Part shown: positions 16,569-24,970 of the stretch, piece after piece
Layout: every line of letters begins with the position of its first letter
Position numbering within the stretch: position 1 is the first letter of the stretch
Made by a program: the position numbers and the translations under genes
Assembly: GCF_009769385.1 (NCBI RefSeq)
Contig: NZ_ML775960.1
Location: 306,842-370,841, forward strand
Source: Saccharothrix deserti
GTDB lineage: Bacteria; Actinomycetota; Actinomycetes; Mycobacteriales; Pseudonocardiaceae
Length of the DNA stretch: 64,000 bases
Reading direction: 5' to 3'
The notes under the pieces: generated by a model
What the model was told of the DNA's origin: nothing
Databases searched by the model: none
Seen by the model: the letters and a program-made list of their open reading frames with translations, nothing else

Positions 16569-17375
16569 GTGGCGGAACGGCTGAGCTGGGTCCCGAACGA
16601 GGTCGACACCGGGCTGCCCAGCGCCGCGCGGATCTACGACTACCTGCTCGGCGGCGGCCACAACTTCGCCGCCGACCGCGCGCTGGCGGAGAAGTTCCTC
16701 CGCGCCCAGCCCAACGCCCGCACCATCGCCCGCCTCAACCGCGCGTTCCTGCGCCGGGCCGTGCTGCACCTGGTCGACGTGGGCGTGCGGCAGTTCCTGG
16801 ACCTGGGTTCCGGCATCCCGACCGTCGGCAACGTGCACGAGATCGCGCAGAAGGCCGAACCCGAGTCACGCGTGGTGTACGTGGACTACGAGGACGTCGC
16901 CGTCGCGCACAGCCGGATGATCCTCGAAGACGACGACCGGACCACCATCCTCCAAGAGGACCTGACCGACCCGGACGCGGTGCTCGCCGGCGTCCGCGCG
17001 ACCGGCCTGATCGACTTCTCCGAGCCGGTCGGCCTGCTCACCGTCGGGGTGCTCCACTTCGTGCCGCCCGAGCAGGACCCGGGCGGCGTGGTCGCCGCGT
17101 ACCGGGACGTCGTCGTGCCGGGCAGCTACCTGGCGCTGTCCCAGTTCACCTCCGACCTGCAACCGGACCAGATGGCGGCGGTAGTGGCGGTGATGCGCGG
17201 GAGCGCGAACCCGATGTACCCGCGCACGCGCGCCGAGATCACCGCCATGTTCGACGGCTTCGACCTGGTCGAACCCGGGGTGGTCCCGCTGCCGCTGTGG
17301 CGCCCGGAGGACGGCGCCGTCGACGAGGACGCCGGCAGAGCGGGGATATTCGCCGGGGTGGGTCGCAAGAAGTGA
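16569..17375 (+). CDS. SAM-dependent methyltransferase (PF04672 / DUF574 type)
   Basis: 268 residues from a GTG start. The N-terminus PSAARIYDYLLGGGHNFAADR is the hallmark of the actinobacterial DUF574 (Methyltransf_19) family. A Rossmann methyltransferase core follows, with the SAM motif FLDLGSGIPT and the acidic residues VVYVDYED. The substrate is unknown; the family is greatly expanded in actinomycetes. It ends six bases before the GGDEF/EAL gene, so the two are likely co-transcribed. Confidence 0.9.
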   Translation: MAERLSWVPNEVDTGLPSAARIYDYLLGGGHNFAADRALAEKFLRAQPNARTIARLNRAFLRRAVLHLVDVGVRQFLDLGSGIPTVGNVHEIAQKAEPESRVVYVDYEDVAVAHSRMILEDDDRTTILQEDLTDPDAVLAGVRATGLIDFSEPVGLLTVGVLHFVPPEQDPGGVVAAYRDVVVPGSYLALSQFTSDLQPDQMAAVVAVMRGSANPMYPRTRAEITAMFDGFDLVEPGVVPLPLWRPEDGAVDEDAGRAGIFAGVGRKK

Positions 17376-17381
17376 GCCGAC

Positions 17382-19541
17382 GTGTCACTACCCACTAGGA
17401 CCCGGCGGCAGGACATCGCACGCGCGTGGATGCGGGCGGTGTACCCGACCGCGTACGTGCCGATGTCGCCGGTCGAGATCGAGCTGTACCTGCTCGAACT
17501 CGTGGACCTCATCGCCGACGCGGTCCAGGCCGAGCCGTTCGCCCCCTGCCCGGTCGCCGTGGTCGGCCACCGGCTGGTCGAGGCGCACTTCACCGGGCCG
17601 GAGACGTTGCAGCGGACCGTGGAGGTGCTCGGGCACGCCCTGCTGTTCAACCCGGAACTGCAGGACGTGCCGGAACTGGCGGAGAAGGTCGTCGGCATCC
17701 TGGGCGCCGTCAGCACCGGCTTCGCCACCGCGATGCGGCTGGACGCGTTCGACCAGCAGGAACAGGTCAAGCGGGCACTCATGACGGCCAAGGTCCGGGC
17801 CGAGCAGGTGCTCAAGGCCAGCGAGGCGCGGTTCCGCGAGGTGTTCGACTCGTCCGCGTTCGGCATCGCGCTCACCGACCTGCGCGGCCAGTGCATCGAC
17901 GCGAACGCGGCGTTGGCCGACATGATCGGCTGCGACCGGACCGCGCTGATCGGCCGGCGGATGATCGAGCTGTTCGACCCGGCCGACGTGGACGCGCTGG
18001 TGGCCACGTACCGGGCCGTCGGCGAGGGCGGGGTGGAACGGGTCCGCGAGCAGCGGCGGCTGCTGCGCGAGGACGGCGAGCCGGTGTGGGTGCACCTGGC
18101 GGTGTCGTTGCTGCGCGAGTCGGGCGGCAAGCCCGCGTACCACGTGACCATGGTCGAGGACGTCAGCGAACTGCACCTGCTGCGGAAGAACCTGGACTTC
18201 CAGCTGCTGCACGACGCGCTCACCGGCCTGTCCAACCGGCAGCACTTCGTCACCCGGCTGGAGACCCTGCACGGCACGTCACGCGGCGGGATCACGCTCT
18301 ACTACCTGGACCTGGACGCGTTCTCGGTGGTGAACAACGGTCTCGGCCACGCGGTCGGCGACCAGCTGCTCACCGAGGTCGGCCGCCGGCTCAAGGCCGT
18401 GGTGGCCGACGAGACCGCGTCGGTCGCGCGGATGGCCGGCGACGAGTTCGCCATCGTGGTCGACAACTCGCCGACCACGCCGAGCGTGCCCGCCATGATC
18501 GAGCGGATCAACGAGGCGCTGGAACGGCCGATGGACAACGGCGTGGCCCTGTCCGCCAGCGTCGGCGTGGTGGACCGGCCCGCCGCCGGGTGGGACGTGG
18601 CCGAACTGCTCCGCGCGGCCAACGCGACCCTGCGCCGGGCCAAGGCGGCGGGCAAGCGGCAGTGGCAGACCTACGACCGGCACGCGGACCAGCGGCTCCG
18701 GGAACAGCAGGCGCGGGCCGCCAGGATGCCCGGCGCGCTCGCCGACGGCGAGATCGAGGTCGAGTACCAGCCGGTGGTGGACCTCGACAGTCGGCGGGTG
18801 CTCGGGCACGTGGCACGGCTGCGGTGGGAGGAGCTGGGACACGACGAGTGCCTCGAACTGGCCGAGGCGACCGGGCTGTCGCTGGCGCTGGGGCAGTGGG
18901 CGCTGCGCGAGGCGGCGGCCGAGGCGGTCGGGTCCTCCGCGTCGGACCCCAGCGAGTCCGATCCCACCGAGTCCGATCCCACCGAGTCCGATCCCACCGA
19001 GTCCGATCCCACCGAGTCCGATCCCACCGAGTCCGATCCCACCGAGTCGGATGGGTTCGGGGTGCTGCACTTCGAGCTGTCACCGATGCAGTCGCGCGAC
19101 GAGGACCTGGTCGGCACGGTGAAGCGCACGTTGGACGAGACCGGGTTGCCGGTGTCCCGGCTGCGGATCTTCCTGGACACCCGGTCGATGCTCGAAGGAC
19201 CGGGCGAGGACAACGCGCAGTTCTTGCGGGACAACGGGATCGTCACCGGACTGGCCCGGTTCAACGGCGGTCAGGCCGAGCTGTCGCTGCTCGCCGACCT
19301 GCCGGTGGACTCGCTGATCCTCGACCCGTCGGTGGTGCGCCGGCTGGCCGAGCGGCCGGCGGCGTTCCTGCACGACGCGGTGGCGCGGACGGTGCGACTG
19401 ATCCGGTCGTCCGGGGTGTCCGTGCTGGTGGCGGGCGTCTCGTCGGCGGATTGTGCCGCGTGGTGGACGCAGGTCGAGGTGGACGCCGCGTTCGGCGACC
19501 ACCTCGCGCCCGCCGTGCCGGGTTACGAGCTGTCCCGCTAG
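17382..19541 (+). CDS. PAS-GGDEF-EAL protein with degenerate active sites
   Basis: 719 residues: an N-terminal helical region (about 1-140), a PAS domain (about 146-265), GGDEF (about 268-430) and an EAL-like domain (about 450-715). The GGDEF signature is AGDEF (RMAGDEFAIVV), and I see no RxxD inhibitory site. The EAL motif is lost: the canonical YQP...EALLRW region reads EYQPVVDL...HVARLRW, so phosphodiesterase activity is unlikely. Seven acidic SDPTE-type repeats interrupt the EAL region. It may be a c-di-GMP binding or regulatory protein, or a weak cyclase. GTG start, six bases after the methyltransferase. It has no transmembrane segment, so it is cytoplasmic. Confidence 0.88.
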   Translation: MSLPTRTRRQDIARAWMRAVYPTAYVPMSPVEIELYLLELVDLIADAVQAEPFAPCPVAVVGHRLVEAHFTGPETLQRTVEVLGHALLFNPELQDVPELAEKVVGILGAVSTGFATAMRLDAFDQQEQVKRALMTAKVRAEQVLKASEARFREVFDSSAFGIALTDLRGQCIDANAALADMIGCDRTALIGRRMIELFDPADVDALVATYRAVGEGGVERVREQRRLLREDGEPVWVHLAVSLLRESGGKPAYHVTMVEDVSELHLLRKNLDFQLLHDALTGLSNRQHFVTRLETLHGTSRGGITLYYLDLDAFSVVNNGLGHAVGDQLLTEVGRRLKAVVADETASVARMAGDEFAIVVDNSPTTPSVPAMIERINEALERPMDNGVALSASVGVVDRPAAGWDVAELLRAANATLRRAKAAGKRQWQTYDRHADQRLREQQARAARMPGALADGEIEVEYQPVVDLDSRRVLGHVARLRWEELGHDECLELAEATGLSLALGQWALREAAAEAVGSSASDPSESDPTESDPTESDPTESDPTESDPTESDPTESDGFGVLHFELSPMQSRDEDLVGTVKRTLDETGLPVSRLRIFLDTRSMLEGPGEDNAQFLRDNGIVTGLARFNGGQAELSLLADLPVDSLILDPSVVRRLAERPAAFLHDAVARTVRLIRSSGVSVLVAGVSSADCAAWWTQVEVDAAFGDHLAPAVPGYELSR
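18954..19052 (+). repeat. 15-bp in-frame tandem repeat (VNTR) in EAL region
   Basis: Six perfect copies of GAGTCCGATCCCACC start at 18954, 18969, 18984, 18999, 19014 and 19029, followed by a partial copy at 19044 and preceded by a diverged unit at 18939. Because 15 is a multiple of 3, copy-number change keeps the frame. It encodes repeated Glu-Ser-Asp-Pro-Thr in a surface loop. Perfect copies imply recent expansion. Confidence 0.95.
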
Positions 19542-19554
19542 ACCTGCTCCACCG

Positions 19555-20922
19555 CTAGACCTGCTTCACCGCGGCCAGGAGCTTGGTCAGCGACTCCTTG
19601 GCGTCACCGAACAGCATGGTGGTCTTCGGGTCGTAGAGCAGGCTGTTGTCGATGCCCGCGAAGCCCGGCCGCATCGAGCGCTTCATGAACACCACGGCCT
19701 TCGCCCGGTCCACGTCGAAGATCGGCATGCCGTAGATGGGGCTGCTCGGCTCGTCCCGCGCGCCCGGGTTGACCACGTCGTTCGCGCCGATCACCAGCAC
19801 CACGTCGACGCTGCCCATGCCTGGGTTGACGTCGTCGAGCTCCTTCAGGTTCTCGTACGGCACGTCCGCCTCGGCGAGCAGGACGTTCATGTGGCCCGGC
19901 ATCCGGCCGGCGACCGGGTGGATGCCGTAGTCGACGGTGATGCCGCGCTGTTCCAGCAGCTGCGCCAGTTCCCGCACCGCGTGCTGCCCCTGGGCCACGG
20001 CCAGGCCGTAACCGGGCACCACCAGGACGGAATGGGCGTAGCCGAGCAGGATCGCGACGTCCTCCACCGTGCCTGCGCGCACGGTGCGCTGCTCGTCGGA
20101 CTGCGCGACCGCCGTGGTGGTCTGGAACGCGCCGAACAGGATGTTGGTCAGCTTTCGGCCCATGGCCTGGGCCATCAGCCGGGTCAGGATCGTGCCGGAC
20201 GCGCCGACGAGCGTGCCGGAGACGATCAGCAGCGTGTTGGCCAGCACGTAACCGGACGCGGCGACGGCCAGGCCGGTGAACGCGTTGAGCAGCGAGATCG
20301 CGATCGGCACGTCCGCGCCGCCCACCGGCAGCACGAACAGCACACCCAGCGCGAGACCGGCCAACGCCAGCAGCACCAGCAGCAGGCTGCTCCCGGTGAG
20401 CACGACCGACAACGCGAGCAGCGCACTGGCGGCGGCCACGCCGATGCCGAGGACCTGGCCGGCGGGCAGCAGCACCGGCCGGGTGGTCATGATCTCCTGG
20501 AGCTTCAGGAAGGTGACCACGCTGCCGGAGAAGCTGACCGAACCGATCAGCACGGTGAGCGCGGTGGCGACCTGGAACAGCACCGAACCGTCCGGGACCT
20601 CCAGGAACTCGGTCAACGCCACCAGTGCCGCCGCCGCGCCGCCGACGCCGTTGAACAGCGCCACCATCTGCGGGATGGCGGTCATCTTCACCGACCGCGC
20701 CGCCGGGATGCCCACCGCCACGCCCGCGGCCACGGCGAGCAGGATCAGCAGCCCGTTGTGGACCGCGCCGTGCACGTACGCCGTGATCACGGCCAGCGCC
20801 ATGCCCGCCGCGCCGAGCAGGTTGCCCGCGCGGGCGTGCTTCGGCGTGCTCAGGCCCTTGAGCGCGAGCACGAAGCACAGGGCGGCCACCAGGTACGCGA
20901 GTTGGACCCAGGTGGGGCTCAT
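19555..20922 (-). CDS. pntB: NAD(P) transhydrogenase subunit beta
   Basis: A 455-residue membrane protein. About nine helices occupy the first 270 residues (domain II), followed by the NADP(H)-binding domain III with GYGLAVAQGQHAVRELA, HPVAGRMPGHMNVLLAEA and VIGANDVVNP. The complex couples hydride transfer between NADH and NADP+ to proton flow across the inner membrane and is a main NADPH source. It overlaps the upstream pntAB stop/start by 4 bp. It is convergent with the GGDEF/EAL gene, with 13 bp between the stops. Confidence 0.96.
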   Translation of the reverse strand: MSPTWVQLAYLVAALCFVLALKGLSTPKHARAGNLLGAAGMALAVITAYVHGAVHNGLLILLAVAAGVAVGIPAARSVKMTAIPQMVALFNGVGGAAAALVALTEFLEVPDGSVLFQVATALTVLIGSVSFSGSVVTFLKLQEIMTTRPVLLPAGQVLGIGVAAASALLALSVVLTGSSLLLVLLALAGLALGVLFVLPVGGADVPIAISLLNAFTGLAVAASGYVLANTLLIVSGTLVGASGTILTRLMAQAMGRKLTNILFGAFQTTTAVAQSDEQRTVRAGTVEDVAILLGYAHSVLVVPGYGLAVAQGQHAVRELAQLLEQRGITVDYGIHPVAGRMPGHMNVLLAEADVPYENLKELDDVNPGMGSVDVVLVIGANDVVNPGARDEPSSPIYGMPIFDVDRAKAVVFMKRSMRPGFAGIDNSLLYDPKTTMLFGDAKESLTKLLAAVKQV

Positions 20923-21242
20923 TTCGCCTGCTCCCCGTGCCCGTTCTCGACGGCCTTGGCGACCTTGCCCGCCTTGTGGCCCTTGAACATCTCCAGCATC
21001 CGGTCGGTCACCACGAACCCGCCGACCACGTTGACCGTGGCCAGGAAGACCGCCGCCAGGCCCAGCGCGATCTCCGCCCCGTGCTCGGCCCGGCCGGTGA
21101 TGAGGATGGCGCCGACCAGGATCACGCCGTGGATCGCGTTCGCACCCGACATCAGCGGTGTGTGCAGGATCGTGGACACCTTCGACACGACCTCGAAGCC
21201 GACGAACACGGCCAGCACGAAGATCGTCAACAGGTCGATCAC
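20919..21242 (-). CDS. pntAB: NAD(P) transhydrogenase subunit alpha part 2
   Basis: 107 residues with three membrane helices (IDLLTIFVLAVFVGFEVVSKV, GVILVGAILIT, LGLAAVFLATVNVVGGFVVTDRML). It supplies the alpha-subunit membrane segment (domain II), separate from the NAD-binding part as in other three-polypeptide transhydrogenases. It overlaps both neighbours by 4 bp, so the operon is translationally coupled. Confidence 0.95.
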   Translation of the reverse strand: MIDLLTIFVLAVFVGFEVVSKVSTILHTPLMSGANAIHGVILVGAILITGRAEHGAEIALGLAAVFLATVNVVGGFVVTDRMLEMFKGHKAGKVAKAVENGHGEQAK

Positions 21243-22336
21243 CGCAGCTCCCTCCTCAGCTCGCCCGCGTGCGTGAGGCAGCAGCCGGCCAGCACCTCGT
21301 CGGTGAGGTCGGGGGTCACCTGACCGTCCTTGGTCATCATCATCAGGAGGTTGGCGACGTTGCGCGCATAGAGCTTGCTGGCGTGCACGGGCATGCTGCT
21401 GGGCATGTTCTTCGCGCCGTAGACCAGCACCTCGCCGACCCAGGTCTCCTCACCGGGGCTGCTCGCGGTGACGTTGCCGCCGGACTCGGCGGCCAGGTCG
21501 ACCACCACCGAACCGGGCGCCATCGCCTTGAGCATGTCGTTGGTGACCAGCACCGGCGCCTTGCGGCCGGGGATGGCGGCGGTGGAGATGACCACGTCGG
21601 AGGCGGCGACGCGGTCCGCGATCAGCTCGCGCTGGCGTTCCAGGAACGTCTCCGACTGGGCTTCGGCGTAGACGCCCCGCTGCGTTTCGAGGTCCAGTTC
21701 GAGGAACCTCGCGCCGAGGCTCTTGACCTCCTCCTTGGCCGCCGCACGGATGTCGTAGGCCTCCACCACCGCGCCCAGACGCCGTGCGGTGGCGATGGCC
21801 TGGAGCCCGGCGACGCCCGCGCCGAGGACGAGCACCTTGGCCGGCGGGATGGTGCCCGCCGCCGTGGTGAACATGGGGAGGAACTTCGGCAGGCGGTTGA
21901 CGGCCTCGATCACCGCGCGGTAGCCCGCCACCAGGCCCTGCGAGGAGAGGGCGTCGACGGACTGCGCCCTGGTCACCCTGGGCAGCAGGTCGAGGCTGAA
22001 GGCGGTGACCCGGTTGGCCTTGAGCACCTCGATCAGCTCCGGCTCGCTGTTCGGCTGGAGGAAGCTGATCGTGATGTCGCCCTCGCGGAGGGCGGCCGCT
22101 TGTTCGGGTGTCGGCGGTTGGACGGAGACGACCACGTCGGACTGACCGGCCGGGTGGTCGGTGATGATGTTCGCGCCGGCTGCGCGGTAGGCGGCGTCCG
22201 AGGCGTGGGCGTGTCTGCCCGCTCCGGCTTGCACGTCCACCGCGAGTCCGGCACCGATCAGCGTGGTCACCGTTTCCGGTAGACCGGCTACGCGGCGCTC
22301 GGCGGGCCGCGCCTCCACGGGTATGCCCACTCTCAC
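21239..22336 (-). CDS. pntAA: NAD(P) transhydrogenase subunit alpha part 1
   Basis: A 365-residue soluble domain I that binds NAD(H). The N-terminus MRVGIPVEARPAERRVAGLPE and the nucleotide-binding segment AKVLVLGAGVAGLQAIATARRLGA match the alanine dehydrogenase/PntA fold, followed by VVSTAAIPGRKAPVLV. It is the first gene of the pntAA-pntAB-pntB operon. The start is GTG at 22336. A perfect GTTAACGTTAAC palindrome lies 48 bp upstream. Confidence 0.96.
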   Translation of the reverse strand: MRVGIPVEARPAERRVAGLPETVTTLIGAGLAVDVQAGAGRHAHASDAAYRAAGANIITDHPAGQSDVVVSVQPPTPEQAAALREGDITISFLQPNSEPELIEVLKANRVTAFSLDLLPRVTRAQSVDALSSQGLVAGYRAVIEAVNRLPKFLPMFTTAAGTIPPAKVLVLGAGVAGLQAIATARRLGAVVEAYDIRAAAKEEVKSLGARFLELDLETQRGVYAEAQSETFLERQRELIADRVAASDVVISTAAIPGRKAPVLVTNDMLKAMAPGSVVVDLAAESGGNVTASSPGEETWVGEVLVYGAKNMPSSMPVHASKLYARNVANLLMMMTKDGQVTPDLTDEVLAGCCLTHAGELRRELR

Positions 22337-22383
22337 GGAGAGTTACCCTAGCCCGCCAAAGGTGATCTACGCCACAGCAACAC

Positions 22384-22395
22384 GTTAACGTTAAC
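22384..22395 (-). promoter_or_regulatory. Palindrome GTTAACGTTAAC upstream of pnt operon
   Basis: A perfect 12-bp palindrome in an AT-richer patch, 48 bp before the pntAA start. It could be an operator or part of the promoter. No regulator gene is adjacent. Confidence 0.4.
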
Positions 22396-22409
22396 CGTAC
22401 ATACGTCTT

Positions 22410-22423
22410 GCAGAGACCTCTGC
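22410..22423 (-). terminator. Short hairpin after nos
   Basis: GCAGAG-AC-CTCTGC, a 6-bp stem lying 9-22 bp beyond the nos stop. It is weak for a terminator and is listed because nos and pntAA are on the same strand only about 95 bp apart. Confidence 0.3.
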
Positions 22424-22431
22424 GGGGTGCC

Positions 22432-23583
22432 TCAGTGGATGATCGGGCACACGCCCTTGGTGTCCCCGGGGAAGAAGTTCGGCAGCAGCTCTTCTTTGTC
22501 GTAGTACCGGTGGAAGACGCTGGTGATGCCGCTCGACATCGGCGGCACGATCCACGTCCAGTCCGCCGGGCACGTGCGGCCGGCCGCCTCCTCCTTCTTG
22601 ATGTGCGTGAGGAACCGGTCCGACTCGGTGTGGTGGTCGGTGATGGTGACGCCCGCCGCCGCGAACGAGTGCAGCACCGCGCGGTTCAGCTCGACCAGCA
22701 CCCGGTCCTTCCACAGCGTCTGCACCGACGACGTGTCCAGGCCCATCCGCCTGCCGAGGTAGGGCAGCAGGTCGTACCGGTCGACGTCGGCGAAGTTGCG
22801 GGCGCCGATCTCGGTGCCCATGTACCAGCCGTTGAACGGTGCGGCCGGGTAGTCGATCCCGCCGATCCGCAGGCGCATGTTGCTGATCGCGGGCACGGCG
22901 TGCCAGCGCAGCCCGAGGTCGGCCAGCCACGGCAGTTCCGGGTGGCTGATCGGCACCTCCAACACCGCGTCGGAGGGCAGTTCGACCAGTGCCGAGTCGG
23001 CGTCGGCCCGCTCCACGATCAACGGCAGCACGTCGAACGGGCCTCTTCGCTCGGGCGGGCGCCAGCCCATCGCGATGGCCCAGTCGGTCAACTCGGCGTT
23101 GCGCCGGTCGCCCAGCACACCGCCGTCGGAGCCCTCGTAGCCGGCGTAGCGGACCAACTGCTCGTTGCGGATCCTCGGCGCGGGCTGACCGGGCTCGTCG
23201 GGGGCGAACACGGTGATCACCGGGCGGACCTTGCCGCCGTTGCCGGCGAGCCTGAGGTGTTCGACGCACTCGTCCGCGACCTCTTTGGGATCGCGGAGGT
23301 CGCGCAGGTCGCGGACCTTGAGGCTGCGCCAGTACAGGCGGCCGATGCAGCGGGCGCTGTTGCGCCACGCCACCCGTGCGCCGAACGTGAGCTCGGCGGG
23401 CGTGTGGCGGTACGTGCCGGTGGCGGCGACCTCGGCGTGCACCTCGGCGAGACGGGGAGCGACGGGGCCCAGTTCCGGGTTCTCGGAGTGGCACAGGCGA
23501 ATGAAGTCGTCGGCCTCGGCGAGGTCGACCGCGGTGGTGCGCAGGGGGATGGCTTCAGCCGGACACGAGGGGACGGGGGCCAT
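22432..23583 (-). CDS. nos: Nitric oxide synthase oxygenase
   Basis: 383 residues, the size of bacterial NOS oxygenase proteins, which lack a fused reductase. The heme-thiolate Cys79 lies in WRNSARCIGRLYW. The arginine/pterin-site region is present (FNGWYMGTEIGARNF, then WTWIVPPMSSGITSVFHRYY). Family knowledge: it oxidises L-arginine to citrulline and nitric oxide using electrons from host flavodoxin- or ferredoxin-type reductases. No partner reductase is adjacent. Its own promoter probably lies in the AT-rich 200 bp upstream (23584-23784). The role is open: stress protection, signalling or biosynthetic nitration are all known for the family. Confidence 0.95.
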   Translation of the reverse strand: MAPVPSCPAEAIPLRTTAVDLAEADDFIRLCHSENPELGPVAPRLAEVHAEVAATGTYRHTPAELTFGARVAWRNSARCIGRLYWRSLKVRDLRDLRDPKEVADECVEHLRLAGNGGKVRPVITVFAPDEPGQPAPRIRNEQLVRYAGYEGSDGGVLGDRRNAELTDWAIAMGWRPPERRGPFDVLPLIVERADADSALVELPSDAVLEVPISHPELPWLADLGLRWHAVPAISNMRLRIGGIDYPAAPFNGWYMGTEIGARNFADVDRYDLLPYLGRRMGLDTSSVQTLWKDRVLVELNRAVLHSFAAAGVTITDHHTESDRFLTHIKKEEAAGRTCPADWTWIVPPMSSGITSVFHRYYDKEELLPNFFPGDTKGVCPIIH

Positions 23584-23784
23584 GGCGGGACACCGTAGTT
23601 GCCCTTTCGTGGTTGTTGCACCGCCGGGCCGGGCACCGAGGGGGCGTGTCGGGACGCACCTGGTACCACCCGCCGAGACCTTGATCGCGCGGAAGGGTGA
23701 CGCATCCTGCGAAAACGAGTGATATTGGATCGTTATCCGCTCGAATCAACTCAGTTACCTATGAGTTACATCACAGTCCATTTC

Positions 23785-24909
23785 TCACCTATCGAGTGAC
23801 AACGACGGCGGCGTCCAGTCGAGGAACTTCGTCATACCGCGAACACCCGGCGCGGAGGTGACGACGCGCATCGCCGCGTCCCGCACCGCCACCGCCACGG
23901 GGTTGCGCAGCTTGTGCCCCACTCGCCCCACCATCCGCGACGCCTTGGCGATCGCCTGCGTGCGCGGACGGCGTTGCCGGTCGTATTCGGCGAGCGCGCC
24001 CGGCACGTCGGCGTGGGCGCGGGCGCACGCGGCGGCCAGCACCACGGCGTCCTCCATCGCCGTGCACGCGCCCTGCCCGAGATATGGCGTCATCGCGTGC
24101 GCGGCGTCGCCGAGCAACGCCACCCGGCCCCGGACGTAGGTCGGCAACGGCGTCGCCAGCTCGTGGATGTCGTGCCGGAGCACGGTGTCCGGCGGTGTCG
24201 CGTCCAGCACCGCCCCGATCGGGTGGTGCCAGTCGCGGACGAGCCGCCGCACCTCGCCCAACTCGTCCCCCGAACGGCTGCAGTGGTCCGAGCGATGGCG
24301 TGCGGGCGCGACCGTGGCCGCGTACCAGCACACCCGCCCGTCACCCAACGGCAGCACGCCGAACTCGGAGCCCGGCCCGAGCGTCTGGCCGATACCCAGG
24401 TCGCGCGGGAACCGCGCCGTCGTCACGCTCCGCCACGCGGTCGTGCCCGCGTACACCGGCTGGGGTGATCCCGGGAACAACTCCTGCCTGATCCGGCTGC
24501 GGATGCCGTCCGCAGCCACCACGAGGTCCGCGTCCACCTCCTCGACCGACCGCACCTCGGTGTCCGTGACCAGGCACTCCTCCGGCAACGCCGAACGCAG
24601 CACCCGGTGCAGGTCGGCCCGGTGCACGGCGACGACGTGCTCCATCTGCGACGCGTCCACGTGCGTCAGCGCACGCCCCCTCGTGTCGCGAATGCCACCG
24701 GCCACGCGAGGCGTGCCGATCCGTCGCACGTCGTCCGCCAACCCCAGTTCGGCCAACGCCCGCATCGCGTTCGGCATCACGCCCACACCCGCGCCGACCT
24801 CACCGAACGCCGGCGCGCGCTCCAGCACGGTGACCTCCCACCCGACCTTGCGCAACGCCACGGCCGCCGTGAGCCCGCCGAGCCCACCACCCACCACTAC
24901 CGCCTTCAT
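23785..24909 (-). CDS. FAD-dependent monooxygenase
   Basis: A 374-residue class A flavoprotein monooxygenase of the salicylate/3-hydroxybenzoate hydroxylase type. It has the N-terminal FAD motif AVVVGGGLGGLTAAVALRKVGWEVTVLER, a DG motif (LVVAADGIRSRIRQ) and the GD motif ALLGDAAHAMTPYLGQGACTAMEDA. It hydroxylates an unidentified small molecule with NAD(P)H and O2. It diverges from a TetR gene across 61 bp carrying two operator-like palindromes, so it is the likely target of that repressor. Confidence 0.92.
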   Translation of the reverse strand: MKAVVVGGGLGGLTAAVALRKVGWEVTVLERAPAFGEVGAGVGVMPNAMRALAELGLADDVRRIGTPRVAGGIRDTRGRALTHVDASQMEHVVAVHRADLHRVLRSALPEECLVTDTEVRSVEEVDADLVVAADGIRSRIRQELFPGSPQPVYAGTTAWRSVTTARFPRDLGIGQTLGPGSEFGVLPLGDGRVCWYAATVAPARHRSDHCSRSGDELGEVRRLVRDWHHPIGAVLDATPPDTVLRHDIHELATPLPTYVRGRVALLGDAAHAMTPYLGQGACTAMEDAVVLAAACARAHADVPGALAEYDRQRRPRTQAIAKASRMVGRVGHKLRNPVAVAVRDAAMRVVTSAPGVRGMTKFLDWTPPSLSLDR

Positions 24910-24921
24910 CCCCCACCCCTT

Positions 24922-24956
24922 CTACACCTGTAGATATCGGTACTCTACAGCTGTAG
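24922..24956. promoter_or_regulatory. Two TetR operators between monooxygenase and tetR
   Basis: CTACACCTGTAG (24922-24933) and the perfect palindrome CTACAGCTGTAG (24945-24956) start 23 bp apart in the 61-bp divergent promoter region. The same half-site CTACA/TGTAG appears four times. The arrangement fits binding of the adjacent TetR protein to silence both genes. Confidence 0.75.
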
Positions 24957-24970
24957 AAGGAGGGCGCACT

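Noticed and set aside
19538..19574. Near-direct repeat CTAGACCTGCT(C/T)CACCGC over the convergent stops of the GGDEF gene and pntB
   Set aside because: Two short copies overlapping the ends of both genes; probably a small slippage duplication without further support for a functional site.
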